Source: Fortiea contorta PCC 7126 (lineage in GTDB: Bacteria > Cyanobacteriota > Cyanobacteriia > Cyanobacteriales > Nostocaceae). From it: a stretch of 64,000 nt of DNA. The translations under genes and the position numbers were made by a program. The stretch is from positions 1,803,895-1,867,894 of the forward strand of contig NZ_KB235930.1 in assembly GCF_000332295.1 (NCBI RefSeq). Reading direction: 5' to 3'. Of this stretch, positions 47,577 to 57,639 are shown piece by piece. Each line of letters starts with the position of its first letter. The stretch's first letter is position 1. The notes beneath the pieces were generated by a model. That model worked only from the letters and a program-made list of their open reading frames with translations, was not told the DNA's origin and did no database searches.

Positions 47577-48670
47577 TGTGCTTTTACTTCAGCTAATTAC
47601 AATACATGTAACCTAAATTTGTGCAGCAGCTGTTCTACAATACCAATCAAGTTCTGAGGTATTTGTGCTTTGTAGCATAACATACAGAAACATTTGTCTA
47701 AGTCTGTAGTTAAAGTCAACACCAGACCTACTTCCAGATTATAATTTCTTAATCACTTCGTAGGTTGTTGTTAATTTGCTTACTTATACAGAGATTACCA
47801 GACATCTTTCAACAATAAGCCAAAAAAATGTGAAGACTGGATAAAGTCGCTTGTATTTCAGTAATTTTTATGCCATTACTACGGCAATAATACTAGCAAA
47901 CAAAAAATATTTAACTTCCATTTTTAAGTATTTGCACTTAAATGAAATCTCATTTTACAAAGATATTTTCTGTTTGATAGTTGACTAAGTATCCTTACTC
48001 ACGCGCTACACGAATCAGTCATAACAAATTACATCTCATGTTATCAATGTGAATGGCGCTAGGATAACTCAAGAATTAAAATTTTGGCTAAAGGCTCCAA
48101 CTACTCTTTAAACCGTTTTAATGCATTTAAGCTCACAGTCTAAAACTTATCCTGGGAGTTAAAATCATCACCAAAAACTGATGAATTTTGCTAATTTTTT
48201 GATGTTTAAATTTTTTGCCTTTGTATGAAATTACGCAGCTAAGTAATTCCACGAGAATTCATACTTTACTGATGTGAATAGTATAAGTGTGAGGACTATT
48301 TGTAAAGTAAATCTTAAATAGGGTGCATTATAGCTTCAGCCTAACGCATCATTATATTTGGCGGTGCGTTAGGCGCTTTTATGACTTCTCGCGACACAAA
48401 TTAGCTGAAAATGTGCGCCTAACACGCCACTACAATTTATTTTTACTTTATAAATAACCTCTGAAAATAATTTTGTTTCTGCTGATAGTTAAAACCCTTG
48501 TGGATAAATGACGCTAGCCCATGTAAGCTAGAAACAATCTTGGGGGTAGGAAGAATGACTAATTAATATATCTTTACAAAAAGTTTAGTTAACGGCAAAT
48601 GTTTGCTGACATCGTTGTAATGATTACGACTCAGCAAAAAACCTGTTTGCTTATATCCATGGCTGTAAGT
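47577..48670. other. 1.1-kb gene-free stretch: taxis operon promoter region and a dispersed hairpin
   Basis: AT-rich, with no supported gene. It must contain the promoter of the taxis operon and possibly separate regulatory RNA. A perfect 10-bp inverted repeat, GCCTAACGCA (48339-48348) and TGCGTTAGGC (48365-48374), with a related GCGCCTAACACGCC downstream, is a well-known kind of dispersed cyanobacterial repeat. No riboswitch or sRNA could be identified. Confidence 0.5.
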
Positions 48671-48751
48671 GCGGATGAAAGGACTTGAACCTTCACTCCT
48701 TTCGGAACTAGAACCTAAATCTAGCGCGTCTGCCAATTTCGCCACATCCGC
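48671..48751 (-). tRNA. tRNA-Leu(UAG)
   Basis: 81 nt read on the minus strand, from GCGGATGTGGCGAAATTGGC to the matching CATCCGC. The acceptor stem GCGGATG/CATCCGC pairs fully. The anticodon stem CTAGA/TCTAG encloses TTTAGGT, so the anticodon is UAG, decoding CUN leucine. A variable arm follows (TTCCGAAAGGAGTG) and the T-arm is GGTTCAAGTCC. No CCA is encoded. Confidence 0.96.
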
Positions 48752-48840
48752 ATCAGTTTAATATCATAACACAAGAAATTGAAAATTTGTCCAATGAATC
48801 AAATTATTTATAAGGCAAGCATCAACCTACCTACGACTAC

Positions 48841-50028
48841 TTACATAATTGCCACACGCGGCAGACGATGCTTAAACCCACAAAGAATTTCCCAAGAAAT
48901 GGTGTTTAGCTCGTTTGCCCAATCGTCTGCAGAAATTTTTTCTTGACCTTGTTGTCCAAGCAAGGTAACAACTTCACCTTCTTGTAAATCGGGTATGGTG
49001 CTGACATCCGCCATCAGTTGATCCATGGTAATTGTGCCAATCTGCTGTAGACGCTGACCGCGAATTAATACCTGCATTTTGTTAGAAAGACTCCGAGGGA
49101 CACCATCAGCATAACCAATACCCACAACAGCAAGCCGTAATTCTCGCGGGGCTATAAATTGGTGCCCATAGCTGACACCAGTACCAGGCGCAATTGTTTT
49201 GACTTGGGTGACTCGTGCTTTGAGTTGTAAAACTGGCTGCAGGTTGATTGTATTCTGTAGGTGAGCTGCGGGATAAAGTCCATAAACAGCTAAACCCACA
49301 CGCACAATGTCGTAGTGTAGTTGCGCGTCTGCGAGGGTAGCAGCCGTGTTTGCCAAGTGTAGACAAGGGAGTTTCATTCCTAGTGCTTTGATTTGAGCGA
49401 TCGCTAACTCAAATCGTCTATGCTGTTCTTTCATTATTGTTGTGTCAGCACTATCTGCTGTTGCCAAGTGAGAATAAATACTGGCAATTGTCAGATTTGG
49501 TAAGCCCTGGACTAATTGGACAAACTCCGCCGCTTGTTCCCAGTTAGTCCCCAATCTGGACATTCCCGTATCCAGCTTGATATGTACGGAGATGGGAGTA
49601 TTAAACCCAATTGTTTGCAAAGTTTTGGCAAATACTAAAGCTTGTTTAGGGCTACAGAGCGTTGGTTGCAATTGCCATTGGGCGATCGCTTGAATTTGCT
49701 CCGGTGTATGAGTTGCTCCTAAAATCAGAACCGGCGCCTGAATCCCTCCTTCACGCAATTGTATTCCCTCCGGCACAGTCGCCACACCTAACCAACTAGC
49801 TCCTGATTGCAGTGCTGTTTGTGCGACTGTTACCGCCCCATGTCCGTAAGCGTCAGCTTTGACTACCGCCATCAATTGAGTCCGGGGTGATAACGAACCC
49901 GCTAACTGTTGTACATTATGCGACAAGGCAGCTAAATCTATCTCTACCCAAGCTCGTTGAGAGAACCAAGCATAAGTATCACATTCTTGATGAGCAGTAA
50001 TACCAGGGATTTGCTTGCTACTTAACAT
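48841..50028 (-). CDS. alr: Alanine racemase
   Basis: 395 residues. PLP-binding Lys57 lies in AVVKADAYGHGA, followed by the TIM barrel, and the second catalytic residue, a Tyr, is in GVSYGHQF. It supplies D-alanine for peptidoglycan. The start MLSSKQIPGIT adds a 25-residue leader before WVEIDLAALSHN that other family members share in variable length. It is monocistronic and divergent from the HNH gene. Confidence 0.95.
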   Translation of the reverse strand: MLSSKQIPGITAHQECDTYAWFSQRAWVEIDLAALSHNVQQLAGSLSPRTQLMAVVKADAYGHGAVTVAQTALQSGASWLGVATVPEGIQLREGGIQAPVLILGATHTPEQIQAIAQWQLQPTLCSPKQALVFAKTLQTIGFNTPISVHIKLDTGMSRLGTNWEQAAEFVQLVQGLPNLTIASIYSHLATADSADTTIMKEQHRRFELAIAQIKALGMKLPCLHLANTAATLADAQLHYDIVRVGLAVYGLYPAAHLQNTINLQPVLQLKARVTQVKTIAPGTGVSYGHQFIAPRELRLAVVGIGYADGVPRSLSNKMQVLIRGQRLQQIGTITMDQLMADVSTIPDLQEGEVVTLLGQQGQEKISADDWANELNTISWEILCGFKHRLPRVAIM

Positions 50029-50307
50029 TTTTACTGACTCCTATGACGCCGCCGATCAACCTCTTTGATGATTTATTCCCAATCTCATCAGCTCAATGAG
50101 ATTAATCTCGAAGTTTACCGTTCATCGGGGAATTGATACAAGCTATTCGACTTCAATATTTGCCTAGCCTCGCTGAGTTAACAAAACTTGACGATATTCA
50201 GTCTCAGCATTTGGGCTAATTATGTTGGCGGTATCGTTTAATTTCCTCTTCCAACTAGAGTATTTTTGTGTTAATATATGTAAAACTAATACCTTGAGCG
50301 CTGATCA

Positions 50308-50805
50308 ATGGGTAAGGTTTTAGTCCTGAACGCCTCTTACGAACCGCTCAATATCACGAGCTGGCGTCGCGCCGCGGTTCTTCTAATCAAAGGCAAAGCA
50401 GAGCGTGTAGAACATAACGGCAAATTCTTGTACTCGGAATTTCCCTTGCCAACGGTAATCCGATTACGCCACTATGTCCGCGTTCCCTACAAAGAAATTC
50501 CCCTCACTCGCCGAAATATATTGCATCGTGATGGTCATACTTGTCAATACTGTGGCTACACAGGAGATGAATTGACCCTTGATCATGTGATACCGCGATC
50601 GCGTGGCGGGGGCGATACCTGGGAGAATATTGTCACTGCTTGCGTGCGCTGCAATGTGAAAAAAGGCAGCCGCACCCCCCACGAAGCCCACATGCCTTTG
50701 CGCCATCAACCGCGTCAACCTTACAGCAGTCTTTATTTTGAGGTCAGTAAACACCTCAAGAGTGGACTCCACCAAGAGTGGCAAAAATATGTCATAGGAC
50801 TTTAA
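50308..50805 (+). CDS. HNH endonuclease
   Basis: 165 residues. The C-terminal HNH domain has CQYC (C79, C82), LDHVIPRSRGG with D92-H93, N107 and CVRC (C112, C115), the zinc-stabilised treble-clef nuclease fold. The N-terminal half (KVLVLNASYEPLNITSWRRA) is a conserved cyanobacterial and plant-type extension. Orphan HNH genes of this type are near-universal in cyanobacteria and their function is not established; it is not within an intron or obvious mobile element. Confidence 0.93.
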   Translation: MGKVLVLNASYEPLNITSWRRAAVLLIKGKAERVEHNGKFLYSEFPLPTVIRLRHYVRVPYKEIPLTRRNILHRDGHTCQYCGYTGDELTLDHVIPRSRGGGDTWENIVTACVRCNVKKGSRTPHEAHMPLRHQPRQPYSSLYFEVSKHLKSGLHQEWQKYVIGL

Positions 50806-50959
50806 GTTTAAATACTCCAGCTAAAGTATGATATATAAATCAGCATCTACCGTTAGCAGATGCAAATCTATCAATACCTAGCTATTGTGTCGTTGTCAAA
50901 ACATGGCAATGGCATCTCTATGCACCCATTCATGCCTTGACTCCACTACACTATCTGTG

Positions 50960-51067
50960 CATGTAAAGTTTGCAGTACATCTTTGAAGCAAGCAAAGATG
51001 TGACTAATATTTTTAGCCGTGCTCTGGCAGATCACGCCACCTAATAGCTCGCACTTAACTTTACATG
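50960..51067. ncRNA. Candidate structured element: outer 11-bp stem with an inner 9-bp hairpin
   Basis: CATGTAAAGTT (50960-50970) is the exact complement of AACTTTACATG (51057-51067). Inside lie ACATCTTTG (50977-50985) and CAAAGATGT (50993-51001) with a 7-base loop, and a weak third helix TGGC/GCCA near 51026-51040. The nested, perfect stems in a 468-bp gap suggest a small RNA, leader element or MITE. No known family is recognised. The rest of the gap upstream of the DHH gene holds no gene. Confidence 0.4.
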
Positions 51068-51273
51068 AAATTAACGTGAAAATCCAGGACTATTCAATAG
51101 ATTTTGGAAAAAGTCAGCTAAACCATGCTTGCCTGAGAAAATTAGACTAACAGACACAGTGCCAAGGTTCTATATTTTTGCGAAGATCATAATGTGTGGT
51201 GGAATCAGTAACCTGCTGGTTGTAATATTTCTTAAAAAAATTATCAAACCACACATTTATCAACCCGTTTCAT

Positions 51274-52560
51274 ATGCAATTGAATTCCTCCTTGACGCAG
51301 TTTGAGAGTTTGTCATTGACCACAGAGCCAAACCCAGAAGACCCGGAAATAGACAAAGAGCCAGTTGATCTGACACTAACTAGACCTTCCTTACCACCAT
51401 CAACAAATGGAGAAGGAAGTATATATATAGTTCAGCGTGGTAATTCCCTGATTTCTCAGAAATCAGAAGAACTACAAAAAACTCTTTTAGCACACCGACA
51501 CGATCGCCAGCTCATCATTCTGCAAGATTTTCCTGATCCTGACGCCTTATCTTGTGCTTGGGCGTACCAGTTAATTGCTCAACAATACGATATTAAATGT
51601 GAAACTATTTATGCTGGTACCTTAAGCCACCAGGAAAATATTGCATTAGTCAAGCTGACTAATTTGCCGGCTCAACGCTGGACGCTGCAAACTTTGAAAA
51701 GCAAAGATCTATCATCATATCAAGGTTTTGTCCTCATTGATAACCAGGGAACTACGAGTCAGCTATTATCATCTGTGCAACAAGCTGGAATACCGCTGGT
51801 AGTAGTCATTGATCACCACAGCTTACAGTCGGAACTCAAATCAGAATTTGTTGATGTCCGTCCTTATGTGCGAGCGACAGCAACTATTTTTACACAGTAC
51901 CTGCAAGCGGGTTTACTGACCCTAGATAGCAGCATTAATCAACATGTTAAATGTGCTACGGCTTTGATGCACGGCTTGCGATCGGATACAAATAGACTGA
52001 TGCAAGCGCAAGAAGAAGATTTTATGGCTGCTGCTTACCTCAGTCGATTTTATGACGCCCAACTGCTAAACGCAATTTTACAGGCGAATCGCTCCAAGCG
52101 AGTAATGGATGTTATTGAGCGGGCACTGAAAAACCGCATCGTGCAAAATAACTTTTCCATTGCTGGTGTTGGTTACATCCGCTACGATGACCGCGACGCC
52201 ATTCCCCAAGCCGCTGATTTTCTAGTTACGGAAGAAAACGTGCATACTGCCGTAGTTTACGGTATTGTTCATGACGAAGATGATGAATTAGAAGTAGTCA
52301 TCGGCTCCTTGAGAACTACTAAACTCACTTTAGACCCCGACGAATTCATTAAAGAAGCTTTTGGACAAGATAGCAGCGGGCGGTTCTTTGGTGGAGGACG
52401 AACAAGTGCAGGAGGCTTTGAAGTCCCAATGGGATTTTTGTCTGGAGGCAACGAAAATTCTGCTTATGCAAAAATGAAGTGGGAAGTTTTCGACGCTCAA
52501 ATTAAGCAAAAATTGTTGAGATTGGTTAACCCCAGAGATAATCCGATTCAGTCGGAGTAA
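51274..52560 (+). CDS. DHH family phosphoesterase
   Basis: 428 residues. The DHH domain has DFPDPDALSC (about 85-94), the motif VIDHH (D180-H182) and FVDVRPYVRATATIF. The DHHA1 domain ends with GRFFGGGRTSAGGFEVPMG (about 369-387), the GGGxxxAGG signature. Relatives act as nanoRNases, pAp phosphatases or c-di-AMP/ppGpp-type phosphodiesterases. A pairing with the HD enzyme at 8.7 kb in c-di-AMP turnover is possible but not shown. The N-terminal 50 residues are low-complexity and acidic. Confidence 0.9.
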   Translation: MQLNSSLTQFESLSLTTEPNPEDPEIDKEPVDLTLTRPSLPPSTNGEGSIYIVQRGNSLISQKSEELQKTLLAHRHDRQLIILQDFPDPDALSCAWAYQLIAQQYDIKCETIYAGTLSHQENIALVKLTNLPAQRWTLQTLKSKDLSSYQGFVLIDNQGTTSQLLSSVQQAGIPLVVVIDHHSLQSELKSEFVDVRPYVRATATIFTQYLQAGLLTLDSSINQHVKCATALMHGLRSDTNRLMQAQEEDFMAAAYLSRFYDAQLLNAILQANRSKRVMDVIERALKNRIVQNNFSIAGVGYIRYDDRDAIPQAADFLVTEENVHTAVVYGIVHDEDDELEVVIGSLRTTKLTLDPDEFIKEAFGQDSSGRFFGGGRTSAGGFEVPMGFLSGGNENSAYAKMKWEVFDAQIKQKLLRLVNPRDNPIQSE

Positions 52561-52596
52561 GCTAGGGAGAAAATTACAAATATCTAGATAGCCTAA

Positions 52597-52621
52597 GTAG
52601 GGTGGACAATCCCCACCCTAC
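52597..52621. repeat. Dispersed hairpin, second copy of the GTAGGGTGG stem
   Basis: GTAGGGTGG and CCACCCTAC pair across 7 bases, 37 bp after the DHH gene stop. The identical stem occurs at 39317-39341. It may be a transcription-end element or a mobile repeat. The remaining bases to 52799 include the sixA promoter. Confidence 0.7.
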
Positions 52622-52799
52622 TGAAATAGTCGTTTTGTTGGGCAATGCCCACTATTTTGCATCAAAAATATGCAATTATTGAATCACCTCCTGGGCCAAT
52701 AGAGTTTGATTTGATCAATGATAGTGTTATTGGGGTGTAGCATAATTGCCAAAAGTTAGCTAATAGCACTGCTTGGGTGCGTGGTGTTAGAGAGTTGTA

Positions 52800-53294
52800 A
52801 TGGAACTATATTTAATTCGTCATGGCATAGCTGAAGACAAAGCACTTAATATTCAAGATGAGTTGCGATCGCTCACTAAGGAAGGAAGACAAAAAACTCA
52901 GAAAGTAGCCCAACGACTAGTTGAGCTAGATTTACACTTTGACTTGGTTGTCACCAGTCCCTTAGTCAGATCCCGCGAAACAGCAGAAATACTCATAGCG
53001 TCTGGCGTCAGTTCTCAGCTAGAAGAATCTCTTCACTTAACTCCTGATGGTAATATCCATAATTGGGTTACAGATTGGTTGGAACCAAGAAATTATGCCC
53101 CTGACACCCAACTTGCTTTAGTGGGCCATGAACCCAATTTGAGCCAGTGGGCAGAAATTTTGGTTTGGGGAGAGGTGAAAGAAAGTATAGTCTTGAAAAA
53201 AGCAGGTATGATCGGAATAAAACTACCAGAAATTGGCTCTCCTCTGGGTCGTAGTCAAATGTTTTGGTTGACACCACCAAAGTACTTAGTCTAA
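52800..53294 (+). CDS. sixA: Phosphohistidine phosphatase SixA
   Basis: 164 residues. Catalytic LIRHGIAED (H8) opens the protein, VTSPLVRSRETAEIL is the phosphate-binding block and VGHEPNLSQW carries the second histidine. The histidine-phosphatase family member SixA removes phosphate from Hpt-domain or PTS phosphohistidines. The taxis CheA and hybrid kinases in this window are possible targets only by category. It is monocistronic. Confidence 0.93.
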   Translation: MELYLIRHGIAEDKALNIQDELRSLTKEGRQKTQKVAQRLVELDLHFDLVVTSPLVRSRETAEILIASGVSSQLEESLHLTPDGNIHNWVTDWLEPRNYAPDTQLALVGHEPNLSQWAEILVWGEVKESIVLKKAGMIGIKLPEIGSPLGRSQMFWLTPPKYLV

Positions 53295-53406
53295 CGGTTT
53301 TTCAACAGTTGCGACAAAACTTAGGTGACAACTTTTACTGTAGTGGCAAGCGCAATTTCTGGTAAGTTAGCGTCAGCAAATCTTTCAAAAAGCAGATGGT
53401 GTTGCC

Positions 53407-54543
53407 ATGTCAGTGTGCGAATACAAGCCCGGTTTGGAAGGCATTCCCGCTGCCCAATCCAGTATCAGCTATGTTGACGGGCAAAAGGGAATATTAGAAT
53501 ATCGTGGTATCCAGATTGAAGAACTAGCAGCGAAAAGTACATTTTTGGAAACTGCTTATCTTCTCATCTGGGGTGAACTGCCAAGCAATGAAGAACTGGA
53601 AGCGTTTGAAAATGAAGTTCGTTTCCACAGACGAATTAAATACCGCATCCGAGACATGATGAAATGCTTTCCTGAAAGCGGTCATCCCATGGATGCTCTA
53701 CAAGCTTCAGCCGCAGCACTGGGTTTGTTTTATTCACTTCGAGACTTACATAATCCTGCCTATATTCGGGATTCAGTTGTGCGGTTGATAGCAACCATTC
53801 CTACTATGGTAGCGGCTTTCCAGTTGATGCGAAAAGGTAATGATCCTGTACGGCCGCGCGACGACTTGGACTACTCCGCCAACTTTCTTTACATGCTGAA
53901 TGAGAAAGAACCAGATCCTTTGGCGGCGAAGATTTTTGACATCTGCTTGATATTACATGTCGAGCACACGATGAACGCTTCCACCTTCAGTGCTAGGGTG
54001 ACAGCTTCTACTCTGACTGACCCTTACGCCGTGGTCGCTAGCGCCGTGGGCACATTGGGAGGTCCACTGCATGGTGGAGCCAACGAAGAAGTGATTCAGA
54101 TGCTAGAAGCCATCGGCTCTGTAGAAAACGTGCGCCCCTACGTGGAGGATCTTCTCCAACGCAAAGCGAAGATTATGGGCTTTGGACACCGTGTTTACAA
54201 AGTCAAAGACCCCAGAGCCACAATTTTACAAAATTTAGCAGAGCAGCTATTTGCTAAGTTTGGGCAAGACAAATACTATGACATCGCCCAAGAGATGGAA
54301 CGGGTGGTAGCAGAGAAACTAGCTGACAAAGGCATTTATCCCAATGTTGACTTTTATTCTGGTTTAGTGTACAGGAAAATGGGAATTCCTACAGACTTGT
54401 TTACACCAATATTTGCGATCGCCCGCGTTGCAGGTTGGTTAGCACACTGGAAAGAACAACTGGAAGAAAACCGGATTTTCCGTCCCACACAAATTTACAA
54501 CGGTCGGCATCAAGTTTCCTACATTCCCATCGACCAACGTTAA
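53407..54543 (+). CDS. gltA: Citrate synthase
   Basis: 378 residues. Catalytic residues H222 (GGPLHGGAN), H261 (MGFGHRVYK) and D315 (YPNVDFYSG) are all present. The protein length and the start near EGIPAAQSSISYVDGQKGIL are typical of the small type II-like bacterial enzyme found in cyanobacteria. It condenses acetyl-CoA and oxaloacetate to start the TCA pathway that feeds 2-oxoglutarate for nitrogen assimilation. A GGTGTTGCCATG start context precedes it. Confidence 0.97.
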   Translation: MSVCEYKPGLEGIPAAQSSISYVDGQKGILEYRGIQIEELAAKSTFLETAYLLIWGELPSNEELEAFENEVRFHRRIKYRIRDMMKCFPESGHPMDALQASAAALGLFYSLRDLHNPAYIRDSVVRLIATIPTMVAAFQLMRKGNDPVRPRDDLDYSANFLYMLNEKEPDPLAAKIFDICLILHVEHTMNASTFSARVTASTLTDPYAVVASAVGTLGGPLHGGANEEVIQMLEAIGSVENVRPYVEDLLQRKAKIMGFGHRVYKVKDPRATILQNLAEQLFAKFGQDKYYDIAQEMERVVAEKLADKGIYPNVDFYSGLVYRKMGIPTDLFTPIFAIARVAGWLAHWKEQLEENRIFRPTQIYNGRHQVSYIPIDQR

Positions 54544-54687
54544 CTCAAAGTTTGATAATTTAGCTATGCCAAGGAATCAGGGTGAAATCAACATCTGTTG
54601 CTTTCCTTGGCAGATCCTAATCCAAAGCATAAGTAGAACTTGTAGTCTGTCTGCGGAGGTCAAAAACCATCCAAGGATATACTAGGC

Positions 54688-54819
54688 ATGGGAATTGGCA
54701 AATTATCTTCTGTCAAGCATCATCATCAAAAAATCAAGGATGAAGACCAAAAGCTGTTCGCCCTCGATGTTCTCGCAGGGTGGGCTGAAATTTTATACTT
54801 CACACTTGAGTTGACTTAA
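54688..54819 (+). CDS. Possible 43-residue ORF upstream of ndhA
   Basis: An ATG at 54688 opens 43 codons: HHH and KIKDEDQKLFALDVLAGWAE, then ILYFTLELT and TAA, 12 bp before ndhA. The frame contains a normal mix of residues but no strong ribosome-binding site. It could be a leader peptide or chance. No family is recognised. Confidence 0.3.
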   Translation: MGIGKLSSVKHHHQKIKDEDQKLFALDVLAGWAEILYFTLELT

Positions 54820-54831
54820 AGAGCACCAAAC

Positions 54832-55950
54832 ATGAATTCAGGAATTGACCTCCAAGGAACTTTTATTGAATCCGTTAAGGATTTAGGACTATCAGCAGAG
54901 GTAGCCAAGGCTATTTGGATGCCTCTGCCGATGATACTGATGCTCATTGGGGCAACAGTGGGGGTATTAGTTGCTACTTGGCTAGAGCGGAAAATTTCCG
55001 CAGCCGCACAGCAGCGGATTGGGCCGGAATATCAAGGGCCTTTCGGGTTGCTAGTGCCTGTGGCAGACGGTCTGAAACTAATTTTCAAAGAAGATATCGT
55101 CCCAGCCAAGTCAGACCCGTGGCTATTTACCCTCGGCCCCATTATTGTCGTTATTCCAGTGTTTCTGTCGTTTTTGATTGTGCCATTCGGACAGAACATC
55201 GTGATTACAAATGTGAGCATGGGGGTTTTCTTATGGATTGCCCTGTCTAGCATTCAGCCTATCGGCTTGTTGATGGCTGGTTACGCATCTAATAATAAAT
55301 ACTCCCTGTTAGGGGGTTTGCGGGCAGCAGCACAGTCGATTAGTTATGAAATTCCCTTGGCGCTGAGTGTATTAGCCATCGCTCTAATGTCTAACAGCCT
55401 GAGTACCGTTGACATCGTTAACCAGCAATCTGGATATGGTATCCTGGGCTGGAATATTTGGCGACAACCAGTTGGTTTCCTGATTTTTTGGATAGCAGCT
55501 CTGGCAGAATGCGAACGCTTACCCTTTGACCTACCAGAAGCAGAAGAAGAATTAGTCGCAGGTTATCAAACAGAATACGCAGGTATGAAATTCGGTCTTT
55601 TCTACCTCGGTTCCTATGTTAACTTGATTCTCTCTAGTTTACTGGTAGCAATTTTATACTTGGGTGGTTGGGATTTCCCCATCCCCATTAGCCTGATTGC
55701 TAATTTGCTTGGTGTCAGCGAAGCAAATCCCGTCTTGCAGGTAGTAGCCGCTTCTCTGGGTATCATCATGACCGTACTCAAAGGCTATTTACTAGTATTC
55801 GTCGCTATTCTGTTGCGCTGGACTGTGCCACGGGTAAGGATTGACCAATTACTAGATTTAGGATGGAAGTTCTTACTACCAGTCGCTTTGGTTAATCTGT
55901 TATTAACCGCAGCCTTGAAGCTAGCCTTTCCCGTCGCCTTTGGTGGATAA
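54832..55950 (+). CDS. ndhA: NAD(P)H-quinone oxidoreductase subunit 1 (NdhA)
   Basis: 372 residues. Eight or so membrane helices, with the quinone-site loops [37 protein letters not shown] and [20 protein letters not shown], all highly conserved in Nuo H/NdhA. It is part of the membrane arm of NDH-1 at the plastoquinone site. First gene of ndhA-I-G-E. Confidence 0.97.
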   Translation: MNSGIDLQGTFIESVKDLGLSAEVAKAIWMPLPMILMLIGATVGVLVATWLERKISAAAQQRIGPEYQGPFGLLVPVADGLKLIFKEDIVPAKSDPWLFTLGPIIVVIPVFLSFLIVPFGQNIVITNVSMGVFLWIALSSIQPIGLLMAGYASNNKYSLLGGLRAAAQSISYEIPLALSVLAIALMSNSLSTVDIVNQQSGYGILGWNIWRQPVGFLIFWIAALAECERLPFDLPEAEEELVAGYQTEYAGMKFGLFYLGSYVNLILSSLLVAILYLGGWDFPIPISLIANLLGVSEANPVLQVVAASLGIIMTVLKGYLLVFVAILLRWTVPRVRIDQLLDLGWKFLLPVALVNLLLTAALKLAFPVAFGG

Positions 55951-55955
55951 ACCAA

Positions 55956-56018
55956 TTTTAGATTTTAGATTTTGGATTGTGTCTGAAATCTAAAATTTAA
56001 AATCCAAAATCCAAAATT
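55956..56018. repeat. Inverted AAATCTAAAATCCAAAATT-type repeats between ndhA and ndhI
   Basis: TTTTAGATTTTAGATTTTGGATT is followed, after a few bases, by the complementary-sense AAATCTAAAATTTAAAATCC and further AAATCC units. Such oligo-repeat stems are frequent between cyanobacterial genes. It could form a hairpin inside the ndh operon message. Confidence 0.6.
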
Positions 56019-56037
56019 GAAGAGAGAGTAAAACACA

Positions 56038-56625
56038 ATGCTAAAGTTCCTTAAGCAAGTTGGTAATTACGCCAAAGAAGCGATACAAGCAGGTCGTTAC
56101 ATTGGTCAAGGACTATCTGTAACTTTCGACCATATGGGACGCCGCCCCATCACTGTACAGTATCCCTACGAAAAACTGATTCCTGGCGAAAGATTTCGGG
56201 GTAGGATTCACTTTGAATTTGATAAGTGCATCGCTTGTGAAGTCTGTGTTCGCGTTTGTCCCATCAATCTACCTGTAGTCGATTGGGAATTCGACAAAGC
56301 CAGTAAAAAGAAAAAACTCAACCACTACAGCATTGATTTCGGAGTTTGTATCTTCTGCGGTAACTGTGTGGAATATTGCCCAACTAACTGTTTATCCATG
56401 ACAGAAGAATATGAGCTTTCGACCTACGATCGCCACGAATTAAACTACGATAACGTGGCTTTAGGTCGTCTACCATACAAAGTCACCAACGACCCGATGG
56501 TGACACCACTGCGTGAACTAGTTTATCTACCCAAGGGCGTTTTAGAACCCCACGGCTTACCCGTCGATGCACCCCGGGCCGGTTCGCGTCCAGAAGACCT
56601 AGTAGAACAAACAAGTCAACAGTAA
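56038..56625 (+). CDS. ndhI: NAD(P)H-quinone oxidoreductase subunit I (NdhI)
   Basis: 195 residues. Two 4Fe-4S ferredoxin-like clusters: C64, C67, C70, C74 and C104, C107, C110, C114. The N-terminal amphipathic segment ([20 protein letters not shown]) fits the NDH-1 peripheral arm subunit that carries electrons toward the quinone site. The AGAGAG ribosome-binding site lies after the repeats in the spacer. Confidence 0.97.
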   Translation: MLKFLKQVGNYAKEAIQAGRYIGQGLSVTFDHMGRRPITVQYPYEKLIPGERFRGRIHFEFDKCIACEVCVRVCPINLPVVDWEFDKASKKKKLNHYSIDFGVCIFCGNCVEYCPTNCLSMTEEYELSTYDRHELNYDNVALGRLPYKVTNDPMVTPLRELVYLPKGVLEPHGLPVDAPRAGSRPEDLVEQTSQQ

Positions 56626-56665
56626 ACAAACTGATAATCGATAACTGATCAGAGGACAAAAAACA

Positions 56666-57268
56666 GTGAATCTAGCAGAAGGAGTACAGGTCGTTTCATT
56701 TGGCATACTGGCTGTGATGATGATTGGGGCAGCACTAGGTGTAGTACTGTCAGCCAGTATTGTTTATTCTGCCTTTTTGCTGGGGGGTGTATTCATTAGC
56801 ATCGCCGGTTTATATCTACTACTAAATGGCGACTTCGTAGCAGCAGCACAAGTCTTAGTTTATGTTGGCGCAGTCAACGTCCTGATTTTGTTTGCCATTA
56901 TGTTGGTTAACAAGCGTCAGAGTTTTGTACCTTTTCCCAGTGCTTGGCTGCGGAAAATCTTAACAGCTGTAGTCAGTCTGGGGTTATTTGGCCTTTTGAG
57001 TACGATGGTTTTAGCAACGCCTTGGGCATACTCTGCTACCCCTGTAGTTACTGAAAGTTCCATTATTTTGATTGGTCAGCATTTATTTAGTGACTTCCTA
57101 CTGCCTTTTGAGTTAGTTTCTGTTTTGTTGCTGATGGCGATGGTGGGAGCGATTATTTTGGCACGTCGGGAGTATTTGCCAGATTCCCTATCTTCCTCGC
57201 AAACCGTTTTGACTTTGCCAGAACGCCCTAGAGAATTAGTATCAGCAAACATTGAGTCAAACGAGTAA
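56666..57268 (+). CDS. ndhG: NAD(P)H-quinone oxidoreductase subunit 6 (NdhG)
   Basis: 200 residues with five membrane helices and the NuoJ-family segment [20 protein letters not shown]. It starts with GTG at 56666 and has AGAGGA upstream. The C-terminal tail is hydrophilic. It is part of the NDH-1 membrane arm and is co-transcribed with ndhI and ndhE. Confidence 0.96.
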   Translation: MNLAEGVQVVSFGILAVMMIGAALGVVLSASIVYSAFLLGGVFISIAGLYLLLNGDFVAAAQVLVYVGAVNVLILFAIMLVNKRQSFVPFPSAWLRKILTAVVSLGLFGLLSTMVLATPWAYSATPVVTESSIILIGQHLFSDFLLPFELVSVLLLMAMVGAIILARREYLPDSLSSSQTVLTLPERPRELVSANIESNE

Positions 57269-57327
57269 TCTTTGCAACTCCATCTCAGCCCATAAAGGGT
57301 CTTTTTTCAGTAGTAATACCAAAACTA

Positions 57328-57633
57328 ATGCAACTTCAGTACTTTTTATTACTTGCCGCAGCCTTGTTTTGTATCGGCATCTATGGTTTGATTACCAGCC
57401 GCAACGCCGTGCGGGTGCTGATGTCTATTGAGTTGCTTCTCAATGCTGTTAATCTGAATTTAATGGCATTTTCCAACTTCCTCGACTCAACATTAATTAA
57501 GGGTCAGGTTTTCACAGTTTTTGTGATCACCGTGGCCGCAGCCGAGGCGGCGGTGGGTTTAGCGATCGTGCTTGCCATCTATCGCAACCGTGATACCGTC
57601 GATATGGAGCAGTTTAATCTCCTGAAGTGGTAA
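57328..57633 (+). CDS. ndhE: NAD(P)H-quinone oxidoreductase subunit 4L (NdhE)
   Basis: 101 residues, three membrane helices, with [26 protein letters not shown] and [20 protein letters not shown], the conserved NuoK/NdhE core containing the two buried glutamates. The stop is 6 bp before the GTG of nadK, so the NAD kinase may be read from the same transcript. Confidence 0.97.
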   Translation: MQLQYFLLLAAALFCIGIYGLITSRNAVRVLMSIELLLNAVNLNLMAFSNFLDSTLIKGQVFTVFVITVAAAEAAVGLAIVLAIYRNRDTVDMEQFNLLKW

Positions 57634-57639
57634 TGGCAC

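Noticed and set aside
47672-47685. GTAGCATAACATAC, a GTA-N8-TAC NtcA-type palindrome upstream of the PatA-type regulator
   Set aside because: The motif is short and expected by chance about 16 times in this window, and the nearest TAN3T box is not at the usual 22-bp distance.
48563-48745. Minus-strand open frame reading MAKLADALDLGSSSERSEG
   Set aside because: It is the antisense/sense shadow of the tRNA-Leu gene, a familiar false ORF in bacterial genomes.
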